A program made the position numbers and the translations under genes. From positions 186,001 through 250,000 of the forward strand of contig NZ_FMAR01000005.1 in assembly GCF_900094705.1 (NCBI RefSeq): 64,000 nt of DNA, written 5' to 3'. The stretch is from Chitinophaga costaii (lineage in GTDB: Bacteria > Bacteroidota > Bacteroidia > Chitinophagales > Chitinophagaceae). Shown here piece by piece: positions 45,299-53,665 of the stretch; position 1 is the stretch's first letter; every line of letters begins with the position of its first letter. The notes below the pieces were generated by a model. The model searched no databases and was not told the DNA's origin. It was given only the letters and a program-made list of their open reading frames with translations.

Positions 45299-46063
45299 TT
45301 AAACAGCCATTTTAATTTCTTTTACAACATGCTGGAATGCCTCATGAAATCGAACTACCTCCCCTATCACAATAATGGCGGGATTACGCAGGTCTTGCTT
45401 GCGGGCTATTTCCTGCAGGTCGCTAACATTGCCTACCCCTATTTTCTGAGCTGGTAGGGTGCCGTCCTGGATAATGGCGGCGGGAGTATTTCCCTTACCA
45501 TGGCGCAGGTACTCGGCGGCAATATCATCCAGCTTGCTCATCCCCATCAGCACTACTACAGTGGTGTTAGCATGAATGGCATTTTCCAGGTCGCGGGATA
45601 ATTCGCCGCGCTGGGTGGTACCTGTAATGACCCAAAAACCTTCGCTCACGTTGCGCGCAGTGACGGGTATTTTGTTGATCCCCGGAACAGCAATGGCGGA
45701 AGTGATGCCGGGAATCACTTCCACGGCAATATCGAACTGCTGGGCAAAGGACAGTTCTTCCTGGCCACGGCCAAACACAAAGGCGTCGCCACCCTTAAGG
45801 CGCACCACGCTGCCGTAAGTGAGGGCATATTTAACGATCATCCGGTTGATCTCATCTTGTGTATACACATACATGCCTGCGCGCTTGCCTACAAAACGTT
45901 TCAGGCAGTTGGCCGGTGCATGCTCCAGCAATTCGTTGTTAGACAGCGCATCGTATAAGATCACGCGGGCCTGCTGGATGGCTTTGAATCCCTTTACCGT
46001 AATGAGATCCGGGTCACCAGGACCAGCTCCTACGAGGGTAAGTTTGGGTTGAATGTTTTGCAT
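45299..46063 (-). CDS. cobA: Uroporphyrinogen-III C-methyltransferase
   Basis: The protein has 254 residues. It methylates uroporphyrinogen III twice with SAM to precorrin-2, the first committed step to siroheme. The SAM-binding N-terminus is LVGAGPGDPDLITVKGFKAI. Then follow VVRLKGGDAFVFGRGQEE, VEVIPGITSAIAVPGINKIPVTARN and VVVLMGMSKLDDIA, all diagnostic of CobA/CysG-C. It lies between the sulfite reductase gene and the CysG-N gene on the same strand with short gaps, so the three form a siroheme-sulfite reduction operon. Confidence 0.95.
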   Translation of the reverse strand: MQNIQPKLTLVGAGPGDPDLITVKGFKAIQQARVILYDALSNNELLEHAPANCLKRFVGKRAGMYVYTQDEINRMIVKYALTYGSVVRLKGGDAFVFGRGQEELSFAQQFDIAVEVIPGITSAIAVPGINKIPVTARNVSEGFWVITGTTQRGELSRDLENAIHANTTVVVLMGMSKLDDIAAEYLRHGKGNTPAAIIQDGTLPAQKIGVGNVSDLQEIARKQDLRNPAIIVIGEVVRFHEAFQHVVKEIKMAV

Positions 46064-46092
46064 ACGTCCGGCTTTAGATTAAGTTATAAATG

Positions 46093-46119
46093 GGGGAACG
46101 ACGATGGGCATCGTTCCCC
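46093..46119 (-). other. Intercistronic hairpin between sulfite reductase and cobA
   Basis: A perfect 9-bp stem GGGGAACGA/TCGTTCCCC with a 9-base loop lies in the 97-base gap between the two genes. No T tract follows on the minus strand, so it is more likely an RNA-processing or stability element than a full terminator. Confidence 0.55.
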
Positions 46120-46160
46120 ACTGAATGTAATGCTTCTTTGCGCAACCGGATAGCAGTATT

Positions 46161-48275
46161 TTATTGTGCGATCACGGAACCTACGGCGTTGTTTTCGCGG
46201 AACAACTGCGCTTGTTTATAAAAGGCCTGGGCCTGTTGAAAATATTGTCTGGCAAAAGCCGCGGTGGGTGCCTGTGCATTGATCTGCAATACCTGCTCCT
46301 TAAAATCGGCCACATCAAAGCGGCCTGTGGCCACTAGGTTTTTCTCAAAATCGTTGATAATGCCGATCTGGGTGTTGCAGGCTACCCCTTCGCCCAGCAG
46401 CAGGGCCTTGGCAGCTTGTACAAATACGGAGTAGGCATGGTAAATGCCGTCTGCATACTGCCCCTTGCCAATAGCTTCCATGCCGAGTTCCAGCTTTTCC
46501 TCTGCTTCATAAAGCAGGGTGGCCACCAGGTCTATTACCACACCGGCGCACTCGCCTACTCCTATAGCGGTGGCATAGTCTTGCGCCTGGCCCCAGTCTA
46601 CGAAATCCTCCTCTGACAAGCTTTGCAGCTCAGTGAGGGGCTTCAGCAGCTCGTAAAAATATTTCTCGGTCTTACGATCGTAGTATTCGTTAAATTTTTC
46701 GGCATCCAGCGCATGGGTACCATAGTCGTTCAGCAGCGTGCGCAGCACATCCGGACCGCGTTTGCTGGGCACTTTAATCACCTTGTCGGCTACCCGGCCT
46801 TCGCCATTACCCACTATACCGCCGCCCAAGAGTACTTGCAGGGCAGGTAGTACCTTACCCGCGCTTTTCAGGGAAGAGCCATGAAAGCCAATGCTGGCAA
46901 TACTATGCTGGCCGCAGCTATTCATACAGCCGCTTATTTTAATCTTAATGTCTTTATTAAATACCAGTTCGGGAAACTCCTCTTCAATCACCTGTTCCAG
47001 GGCCGCCGCAATGCCGGTGCTGCTGGAAATAGCCAGGTTACAGGTGTCGGTACCAGGGCAGGCCGTAATGTCGGACACACTGTCAAAACCGGGAGTGGCA
47101 TACCCCACTTCTTCCAACACGCTGTACACATAAGGAAGGTTACCAGGTTGAATGAATTTTAGCAGCAGGCCCTGGTTGGCCGTCACGCGCACGTCGTCGG
47201 CTATTACGCCATGCAGTTTGCCGATCAGGTAACGCGATTCGTCGGAGCGAATGTTGCCCAGCGGTACTTTAATGTAGGCCGCCAGGTAGCCGGCTTGTTT
47301 TTGCTGGATCACATTACTGCGTTTCCAGGCCTCATATTTTACCGGGTTTTTAATGCTGTAAGCTGTGCCGGGCGTGCCTTGCGGAGCCTGGGTGTCTGGC
47401 CAGGCGGCAGCGTCTATGGGCAGGCGCTGGGCCTTCAGGGCCAAATGTTCTTCTTCTACCAGGCGTACAAATTCTTCCATCCCAATTTTCTGGATCAGGA
47501 ATTTCAAACGGGCCTTGTGGCGGCTGGCGCGCTCTCCATAACGGTCAAACACGCGCAGTACGTTTTCAATATAAGGCAGGAGCAAGTCGGCTTCCAGGAA
47601 GTCAAAAGCTACCTTGGCCAAATGGGGCTGTGCGCCCAGGCCACCGCCTACCATCACCTTAAAACCACGGGTAGGTACGCCCTTTACATCCTGTATCTTG
47701 GGTATCAGGCCAATATCGTGCATAAAAGACCAGGCAGTATCGGCATCGCTGGAAGAAAAGGCAATTTTCACCTTACGCCCCATGTCCTGGCATATGGGAT
47801 TGCGCAGGAAGTAACGGAAAGCTGCATCAGCATAAGGCGTTATGTCGAAAGGCTCCTGCGGGTCTATACCGGCCCTGTCGGACGCGGTAATATTGCGCAC
47901 CGTATTGCCACAGGCTTCGCGGATAGTAATATCGTCGAGGTCTAGTTTAGACCATAATTCAGGGGTACGCTCCAGGCTTACAAAATGAATCTGTACATCC
48001 TGGCGGGTAGTGAGGTGAAGATTGCCGGTAGAATATTCGTCCGATACGTCGGCAATGCGCTTCCACTGGGCCAGCGTCATCTTACCATAAGGAAGTTTAA
48101 TGCGCACCATCTGCACGCCAGCCTGGCGTTGGCCGTATACACCCCGGGCCAGGCGCAGGCTTCGGAACTTTTCGTCCGGGATCTGTCCTTCACGGTAGAG
48201 GCGTATTTTCTTTTCGAGTTCGATAATATCGCGCTCCACGACCGGGTTTTCGAGTTCGGTTCTGAAACTTTGCAT
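46161..48275 (-). CDS. Siroheme [4Fe-4S] sulfite (nitrite) reductase with C-terminal HEPN domain
   Basis: The protein has 704 residues. Two ferredoxin-like half-domains and two catalytic domains run to about residue 540. The siroheme/[4Fe-4S] cysteines are all present: Cys406 and Cys412 (ACPGTDTC) and Cys450 and Cys454 (SGCMNSC). YSTGNLHLTTRQDVQIHFV is the usual substrate-side motif. It reduces sulfite to sulfide (or nitrite to ammonia) with six electrons; the siroheme genes downstream and the lack of nitrate genes favour sulfite. About residues 585-700 form a HEPN helical domain (ADGIYHAYSVFVQAAKALLLGEGV) absent from classical CysI/NirA. The promoter and a conditional terminator lie in the leader. 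Confidence 0.9.
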   Translation of the reverse strand: MQSFRTELENPVVERDIIELEKKIRLYREGQIPDEKFRSLRLARGVYGQRQAGVQMVRIKLPYGKMTLAQWKRIADVSDEYSTGNLHLTTRQDVQIHFVSLERTPELWSKLDLDDITIREACGNTVRNITASDRAGIDPQEPFDITPYADAAFRYFLRNPICQDMGRKVKIAFSSSDADTAWSFMHDIGLIPKIQDVKGVPTRGFKVMVGGGLGAQPHLAKVAFDFLEADLLLPYIENVLRVFDRYGERASRHKARLKFLIQKIGMEEFVRLVEEEHLALKAQRLPIDAAAWPDTQAPQGTPGTAYSIKNPVKYEAWKRSNVIQQKQAGYLAAYIKVPLGNIRSDESRYLIGKLHGVIADDVRVTANQGLLLKFIQPGNLPYVYSVLEEVGYATPGFDSVSDITACPGTDTCNLAISSSTGIAAALEQVIEEEFPELVFNKDIKIKISGCMNSCGQHSIASIGFHGSSLKSAGKVLPALQVLLGGGIVGNGEGRVADKVIKVPSKRGPDVLRTLLNDYGTHALDAEKFNEYYDRKTEKYFYELLKPLTELQSLSEEDFVDWGQAQDYATAIGVGECAGVVIDLVATLLYEAEEKLELGMEAIGKGQYADGIYHAYSVFVQAAKALLLGEGVACNTQIGIINDFEKNLVATGRFDVADFKEQVLQINAQAPTAAFARQYFQQAQAFYKQAQLFRENNAVGSVIAQ

Positions 48276-48323
48276 GATAAATCAGATTTGGTGGTAAATT
48301 TTATATCGGTGTTCGATTGCACT

Positions 48324-48358
48324 AAAAAATAAAAGCCTCCTTATCGGGAAGGAAGGCT
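48324..48358 (-). terminator. Leader terminator (attenuator) before the sulfite reductase gene
   Basis: On the minus strand AGCCTTCC/GGAGGCT pair (one bulged T) around a 10-base loop, followed by TTTTATTTTTT. It lies inside the 5' leader, between the promoter at 48432-48462 and the start codon, so it should stop transcription before the gene unless an alternative fold forms. Its 5' arm can instead pair with an upstream strand (see 48395-48401). Confidence 0.65.
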
Positions 48359-48394
48359 CTTTCAATATCGGTGAGCTGGTATATGATCTTTGCT

Positions 48395-48401
48395 GCCTCC
48401 C
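48395..48401 (-). promoter_or_regulatory. Antiterminator strand in the sulfite reductase leader
   Basis: The minus strand reads GGGAGGC. It can pair with GCCTTCC (complement of 48351-48357) for seven base pairs with one G-U, which removes the 5' arm of the terminator. The terminator's own 3' arm carries nearly the same sequence (GGAGGC), so the two strands compete for one partner. Proposed from sequence only. Confidence 0.45.
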
Positions 48402-48431
48402 CATATTCCCCATCTAGTTTGTAGACTAATA

Positions 48432-48462
48432 CAAATGTAAGGAACGGTGGGTACAATGCAAA
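48432..48462 (-). promoter_or_regulatory. Promoter of the sulfite reductase operon
   Basis: On the minus strand TTTG (48462-48459), exactly 19 bases, then TACATTTG (48439-48432) match the Bacteroidota consensus in full. The predicted transcript start near 48425 gives a leader of about 150 bases. Confidence 0.8.
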
Positions 48463-48711
48463 AGAAATATGCTTAAAAAAAGGGGGGTGTTTTTGCGATT
48501 TGTTCAACCGCCCCCGGCAGCAGGGCTGAGGAGGGAATGTGATAGGCTCAAAAGCGGCCACCATACTGCATTTCCATTTTAGAGAGAGACTCCGTTCCCG
48601 GGTATTGGTAGCCACATTCGTTTTAGTTATGGTGTATAACTTCCGGTTATCCTATTCCAGGTAAAATAACTTGCGCCCACTAAAATGACAAAAAGCGGAA
48701 AAACTTCGGAT

Positions 48712-48719
48712 TATCTTTG
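48712..48719 (+). promoter_or_regulatory. -7 element upstream of the HAD phosphatase gene
   Basis: TATCTTTG matches TAnnTTTG. Transcription would begin near 48726, which rules out the longer in-frame start and supports the ATG at 48748. Confidence 0.5.
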
Positions 48720-48747
48720 CGGCGGCAATCACGAAAAGACTTACACA

Positions 48748-49404
48748 ATGATCAATACGGTAATATTTGACATGGACGGGCTGCTGATAGATTCAGAACC
48801 ACTCTGGGGCGCAGCCATGCAGGAAGTATTTGCAAAACTGGGCGTAAACTTGACCCAGGAACAATATGCACAGACCACCGGGCTACGCACCCAGGAGGTG
48901 GTAACCTACTGGCACAATCATTTTAAATGGGATAGCGCCTCGCCCGACAAGGTGACCAATGATATTTTGGATACCGTAACCCGCAAGATCATTGAACAGG
49001 GTCGCCCCATGGAAGGCATGACCTATATCCTGGATTTTTTTAAGCAACGCCCATTCAAGGTGGGCCTGGCCTCCTCCTCTCCCATTCGCCTCATCGATGC
49101 AGTGCTGGATCATTTTAAGATCCGCAACTACTTCGATGCGGTAACCTCCGCAGAATTTGAAAGCCATGGAAAACCCCATCCCGCCGTATACATTGCCTGT
49201 GCCAAAGCACTGGGCAGCGACGTGCTGCAATGCCTGGCGTTTGAAGATTCTGCCGCAGGCATGACGGCCGCCAAAGCTGCCCGCATGAAAGTAGTGGTGG
49301 TACCAGACGAACATGTACGCGACCAGCCCAGGTTTGGACTGGCAGATGTGAAGCTGAAAAGTTTGCTGGATTTTAATGAAACGGTGCTGGCAGGGTTGCA
49401 GTAA
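48748..49404 (+). CDS. HAD-family phosphatase, HxpB (YniC)-like
   Basis: The protein has 218 residues. HAD motif I is IFDMDGLLIDSEPLW, motif II VGLASSSP, motif III/IV region GKPHPAVYIACAKALG and FEDSAAGMTAAKAARMKVVVVP. The whole chain, including the C-terminal DPRF-like DQPRFGLADVKLKSL, follows E. coli HxpB (hexitol/2-deoxyglucose-6-phosphate phosphatase). Beta-phosphoglucomutase-like alternatives would show a different cap, so a sugar-phosphate phosphatase is likely but the substrate is inferred. The ATG at MINTVIF is supported by the promoter position. Confidence 0.9.
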   Translation: MINTVIFDMDGLLIDSEPLWGAAMQEVFAKLGVNLTQEQYAQTTGLRTQEVVTYWHNHFKWDSASPDKVTNDILDTVTRKIIEQGRPMEGMTYILDFFKQRPFKVGLASSSPIRLIDAVLDHFKIRNYFDAVTSAEFESHGKPHPAVYIACAKALGSDVLQCLAFEDSAAGMTAAKAARMKVVVVPDEHVRDQPRFGLADVKLKSLLDFNETVLAGLQ

Positions 49405-49458
49405 GTATACTGCAAAAGGGTAAATTTCTCCGGCATATTACTGTTGTATAAAATAACA

Positions 49459-49491
49459 AAAGGGGCAGAAAATAACTGCTGCTGCCCCTTT
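49459..49491. terminator. Bidirectional terminator-like hairpin
   Basis: A perfect 10-bp stem AAAGGGGCAG/CTGCCCCTTT with a 13-base loop, between two convergent genes. T tracts are short. Confidence 0.65.
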
Positions 49492-49607
49492 ATGAATGTT
49501 CATAATTTAATAGGATACTTTTTCACTACCCTCACCATATGCGCCGCCTTTTTCCATTTGAAAGGCTTTATAGAACATTCTTTTCAGCATGCTCCGTGCA
49601 GTATGTT

Positions 49608-51095
49608 TTACATCGACACCTTGATCTGGGCTATGATATAGGCTTTCGCTTCCTTATTATAATACCCGAAATATTGTTTGTCTCCGATATTGAACTGAAT
49701 CTGGGCTTTGGCATTCTGCTGATCAACTGTTTCTAGATAATCCTTAACCTTGTCTGAAACGGGCGGGGGCACCTTGCCCCGTTTAACCTTACCGGATGCA
49801 GGGTCCATCAGCAGACTGAATGTAGTAGCGGTATAGTATTTAGCATTATTGGAACTATAGATCGTTTTACCGGGTGTGTAATAAAAGGGCGTCTGTGGCG
49901 AGCCTGCATCCCTTGCTCCTGGACCAGCATATGGTCCATAGTGGCCCGACCCCGACCCCACAGGTACTTTGAGGAAATCGTAAGTACCCACGGTGAGTAC
50001 GTACTGACCATCTTTGTCAGCAGTTACCATTAATCCTTCCGTACCTTTATTCATGGTTTTCAGGAGGCTATTAAAGCTGCTCACTTCCTTCTCCGATTCT
50101 TTCTTTCCCTTGCGGGTTTCCGTGGCCGGCAGCTGCGACATGAGCGACTGGTAATTTTCGCTATTAATTTCCAGATTGTCTATCAATTGGCCACTTTCCA
50201 GGTTGAACTGCACAATATGAATATTCTTTTTGTTCAGCACCAACGAAAAAAGTGTATTGTCTTTTACATAGGAATTTACATAAACACCGCCCTTGTCATC
50301 CCCAGCCAGCACACTTTTGTAATCATAAAACTTTTCCTGCACCTTGAAATCTACCAGGTCTATGGTGGTTACATGGGTGGGGTGGTCCTTTACGTTTACC
50401 ACAATATAGAGTTTACCTGCCTGACTAAATATTTTTGAATCTGTAGTAACCAATGAAAAATCCGGTTCCATGCTGCCCTGTATCAACCGGGAGTTCTTCA
50501 GGTATTCCGATACCTGATCCCGCTTTTTACCGGCATCGGCAGGAACCTTTAGCGCTACCCGTTTTACCACCACCTTACCTTTACCATCCATCATATGGAA
50601 CTGCAGCTGGCCGGCATCATCGTTAGCACCTATCACGTAAAATACATTTTGCTCGCTGAAAGCAGCTACCTGTTTTTCACTTTTCATGAGCTCAAAAAGT
50701 GGCTTGTGGGTGATGCTGTTCTTATCAAAATCCACTTGTTCCAGCTTATAGGTTTTTTCGCCATTGCTGAAAGCAAAATTGTACACATTGCCATCGCTGG
50801 TGCCGCCTTCATAACGATCCGCTCCAGCGCTAAAGAACTTCAGGTCAAGGTCCTGGTCAAATTTGTTCACTACTTTAAAATCGCCATCCACCAGCACATA
50901 GCTGCAATGTTTCTGGTCTTTGAGCACCAGCGCAAAGCGGTCTGACTGACCGTTATTAAGAAAATTAGCATCGTAAGTTCCCGGATCGAGGAAATAGACT
51001 TTACGAAATTCAAACGGGTATTTTAAAACCGTCTTTTGGGCAAATACAGAAAAGGTTCCTACACAAAGGAATAGGGCTAGCAACATACTGCGCAT
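49608..51095 (-). CDS. Exported protein of unknown function
   Basis: The protein has 495 residues. A signal peptide ends VFA-QKT. The mature chain is made of repeating beta-strand units (FALVLKDQKHCSYVLVDGDFKVV, KLYIVVNVKDHPTHVTTIDLVDF, LFSLVLNKKNIHIVQFNLESGQL) that look like propeller blades. A Gly/Pro/Tyr-rich loop (GSGSGHYGPYAGPGARDAGSP) follows. I recognise no family. It shares general plan and size with the protein at 27663-29243. It is encoded alone, downstream of rpsA on the same strand but behind a terminator. Confidence 0.75.
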   Translation of the reverse strand: MRSMLLALFLCVGTFSVFAQKTVLKYPFEFRKVYFLDPGTYDANFLNNGQSDRFALVLKDQKHCSYVLVDGDFKVVNKFDQDLDLKFFSAGADRYEGGTSDGNVYNFAFSNGEKTYKLEQVDFDKNSITHKPLFELMKSEKQVAAFSEQNVFYVIGANDDAGQLQFHMMDGKGKVVVKRVALKVPADAGKKRDQVSEYLKNSRLIQGSMEPDFSLVTTDSKIFSQAGKLYIVVNVKDHPTHVTTIDLVDFKVQEKFYDYKSVLAGDDKGGVYVNSYVKDNTLFSLVLNKKNIHIVQFNLESGQLIDNLEINSENYQSLMSQLPATETRKGKKESEKEVSSFNSLLKTMNKGTEGLMVTADKDGQYVLTVGTYDFLKVPVGSGSGHYGPYAGPGARDAGSPQTPFYYTPGKTIYSSNNAKYYTATTFSLLMDPASGKVKRGKVPPPVSDKVKDYLETVDQQNAKAQIQFNIGDKQYFGYYNKEAKAYIIAQIKVSM

Positions 51096-51172
51096 GGGTA
51101 TAGGGATTAAGTGCCTAATTTATAACATTGTTACTAAACCTCAAAAAACAGAAGCAGCAAAATCCTGGAAAC

Positions 51173-51204
51173 AAAAAAGGCCCGGACAAATGCCCGGGCC
51201 TTTT
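51173..51204 (-). terminator. Terminator after rpsA
   Basis: An 11-bp perfect stem (AAAAGGCCCGG/CCGGGCCTTTT) lies in the gap after rpsA; on the minus strand it is followed by TTTTTTGT. Confidence 0.88.
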
Positions 51205-51235
51205 CATGTAAACTATTTCAAGAAAGCTATACCGA

Positions 51236-53164
51236 TTACTCAGCAGCGGGTTCAGTACCAGCAGCAGGCTTCTCGTCGCCTTCGTTCTGTTTGAGTTTTT
51301 CTCTCAGTTCAGCCAGGGCACCCAGGTCGCCTAAAGTAGTTTTTTCTACTTTGCTCTGGATGGTCTTCACTGCCTTGCGGGTTTTGTCTGCTTCTACACG
51401 TTTTTCTTTCTGCACCGCTTCTTTTTCTTCGTGTTTAGCTTGTTCCCAAACCTTGGTGTGAGAAACCAGGATGCGTTTTTCGCTGCGATCGAATTCGATG
51501 ATCTGGAAAGGTTTCACATCTTCCACGTTGATAGGCTTGTCGTCTTCAGTGCGCAGATGACGGGCGGGAGCGTAAGCTTCCAGGCCATATTGCAACTGAA
51601 CGGTAGCGCCTTTCTCATCTTTCTTCACCACGGTACCTTCATGGATAGATCCAATCGGGAAGATGGTTTCAAAAGTATTCCATGGATCTTCTTCGATTTG
51701 TTTGTGGCCAAGGCTCAATTTGCGGTTGTCCTTGTCAATGCCCAGGATCACGATATCAATCTCGTTGCCCACTTTCGTGTATTCGCTCGGGTGATTGAAA
51801 CGTTTGATCCAGCTCAGGTCGGAGATATGGATCATACCACCGATGCCGGTCTGCAATTCTACGAATACGCCATAAGGTGTGATGTTCTTCACGATACCTT
51901 TGTGACGGCTTTCGAGCGGGAATTTCACTTCGATCGTAGACCATGGGTCTTCGGTCAGTTGCTTGATAGACAAGCTCATTTTGCGTTCTTCCTTGCTCAG
52001 GGTTACTACCACTGCTTCATACTCTTCGCCCAATTTGAAGAATTCCTTCGCATTGATCGGGGTAGAAGCCCAGGAGATTTCGGATACGTGTACCAGTCCT
52101 TCTACACCAGGCAGAATTTCCAGGAATGCTCCGTAATCTTCGATGTTCACTACTTTACCTTTTACTTTGGCACCTTCAGAAATGGTAGCTGGCAAAGTAT
52201 CCCACGGATGCGGGGTCAGTTGTTTGTAGCCCAGGCTGATGCGTTTTTTCTCATCATCAAAGTCCAGTACCACCACGTTGATCTTCTGATCCATGGCCAG
52301 CACTTCGCTTGGGTGAGAAATACGGCCCCAGCTAATATCAGTAATGTACAACAGGCCGTCCAGACCACCCAGATCGATGAAGGCACCGAAGTCGGTGATA
52401 TTCTTGATCGTACCTTCCAATACCTGGCCTTTTTCCAGTTTGGAGATGATGTCTACACGTTGTTGTTCGATGTCGCTTTCGATCAGGGCTTTGTGAGATA
52501 CTACGGCGTTGCGGATGGCTTCATTTACTTTCACCACCTTAAACTCCATGGTTTTACCTACGAACTGATCGTAATCAGTTACCGGTTTCACATCGATCTG
52601 AGAACCTGGCAGGAAGGTTTCCATGCCATAAACGTCCACGATCAGGCCGCCTTTAGTTTTGCTGGTAACGGTACCCGTAACCACTTCGCCAGTGCGATAC
52701 ACTTCCACGATGCGCTCCCAGGCACGCTGTTGGCGGGCTTGTTTGCGGCTCAGGTGCAAGTTGCCGTCTCTATCTTCTTTCTCTACTACCAGCACTTCCA
52801 CTTCGTCGCCGATGTGGATACTACCTTGCAGGTCACGGAATTCGTTGAGGGAAATAAGACCATCAGATTTAAAACCGATGTTGATCACTACGTCGGTCTT
52901 TGTTAAACCTACTATCGTACCCGTCAGCAGACCATTCTCCTCGATCACTTTGAAAGTGTTCTCGTAAGTTTTGTCGTACTTGATTTTTTCTTCTTTGGTG
53001 TAAGAAGAAACGTTTCTTTTGTCTACGCTCCAGTCAAAATCATCGTGGGCGGTTTCTACAACAGGTTCAGGAGCTTTTGTTGTCGCTGTAGCAGCCGGGG
53101 CAATTACTTCCGCAGGCGCCTGTTGTTCAGCGTTTTCATTGTTAGCAATGTTGTTTTCTTCCAA
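51236..53164 (-). CDS. rpsA: 30S ribosomal protein S1
   Basis: The protein has 642 residues. An acidic, Ala/Glu-rich N-terminus precedes a run of S1 RNA-binding repeats, each with the G-x-V-x-x-I-x-x-[FY]G-A-F-[IV] core (for example LEGTIKNITDFGAFIDLGGLDGLLYITDISW, VKGKVVNIEDYGAFLEILPGVEGLVHVSEISW, HKGIVKNITPYGVFVELQTGIGGMIHISDLSW). The end is acidic and Ala-rich. S1 brings mRNA to the 30S subunit, which is important where Shine-Dalgarno sequences are weak. The start codon is TTG (LEENNIANN): no ATG occurs in frame upstream or within the first repeats. Confidence 0.95.
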   Translation of the reverse strand: MEENNIANNENAEQQAPAEVIAPAATATTKAPEPVVETAHDDFDWSVDKRNVSSYTKEEKIKYDKTYENTFKVIEENGLLTGTIVGLTKTDVVINIGFKSDGLISLNEFRDLQGSIHIGDEVEVLVVEKEDRDGNLHLSRKQARQQRAWERIVEVYRTGEVVTGTVTSKTKGGLIVDVYGMETFLPGSQIDVKPVTDYDQFVGKTMEFKVVKVNEAIRNAVVSHKALIESDIEQQRVDIISKLEKGQVLEGTIKNITDFGAFIDLGGLDGLLYITDISWGRISHPSEVLAMDQKINVVVLDFDDEKKRISLGYKQLTPHPWDTLPATISEGAKVKGKVVNIEDYGAFLEILPGVEGLVHVSEISWASTPINAKEFFKLGEEYEAVVVTLSKEERKMSLSIKQLTEDPWSTIEVKFPLESRHKGIVKNITPYGVFVELQTGIGGMIHISDLSWIKRFNHPSEYTKVGNEIDIVILGIDKDNRKLSLGHKQIEEDPWNTFETIFPIGSIHEGTVVKKDEKGATVQLQYGLEAYAPARHLRTEDDKPINVEDVKPFQIIEFDRSEKRILVSHTKVWEQAKHEEKEAVQKEKRVEADKTRKAVKTIQSKVEKTTLGDLGALAELREKLKQNEGDEKPAAGTEPAAE

Positions 53165-53665
53165 AATATAAACCTTTTGAGAGTTTTAGTGCAGCACGGT
53201 TTTGTCCGTACCGGGTTTCAAAAGGACTGCAAAGATACGCCTTTCCGCCGAAATCCCTCCACTTTTTCATCCTCATAACTATTTAATTATCAATATTATA
53301 CGAAACAATGTAAGATTTAATAGTTTCTGTTGCTCATCGAAACTTTGCTTACGCCCTGATTTTATTTTGTGTTCAATGGATATAGGACCGTTTGCCCATG
53401 ATGGTCCCGGCGTCATTTACCCGCAGGCCCGGTTAGGCATGGTGTAAAATTTTCCATCTGCCTACCGCGCATTTTTCGTAACTTAAATCTTAGCTGGCAG
53501 CCCCAGGAAAAACCGCCCCAGTTTACTTTTTCTGTACAAAGCCGTGTAAATATGGCAGGCAAAAATGGGCTATCCGGCAGGCCACAACCCTGGTGAAAGT
53601 TTGGCATTTTTTTAGCCGCTCTCCGCATTAGAATTCAAGTTATTTATGCTAATTTCCCATATAAT
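53165..53665. other. Intergenic stretch between rpsA and the rhomboid gene
   Basis: It holds the rpsA promoter (53230-53237). Apart from that I see no gene and no clear site; the region near 53270-53360 is AT-rich. The rhomboid promoter was not recognised. Confidence 0.4.
53230..53237 (-). promoter_or_regulatory. -7 element upstream of rpsA
   Basis: The minus strand reads TATCTTTG (exact TAnnTTTG). The leader would be about 58 bases and ends at the TTG start, which supports that start. No -33 box at standard spacing. Confidence 0.45.

Noticed and set aside
48322..48615. A 97-codon minus-strand frame ending in a charged, protein-like segment just before the sulfite reductase gene
   Set aside because: The consensus promoter of the operon lies in its middle and its last codons form the leader terminator. 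The first half has no coding character. It is better explained as leader RNA.
51431..52906. A 491-codon plus-strand frame opposite rpsA
   Set aside because: It is a mirror of the repetitive S1 domains on the other strand. It is rich in Phe and His and has no recognisable motif.
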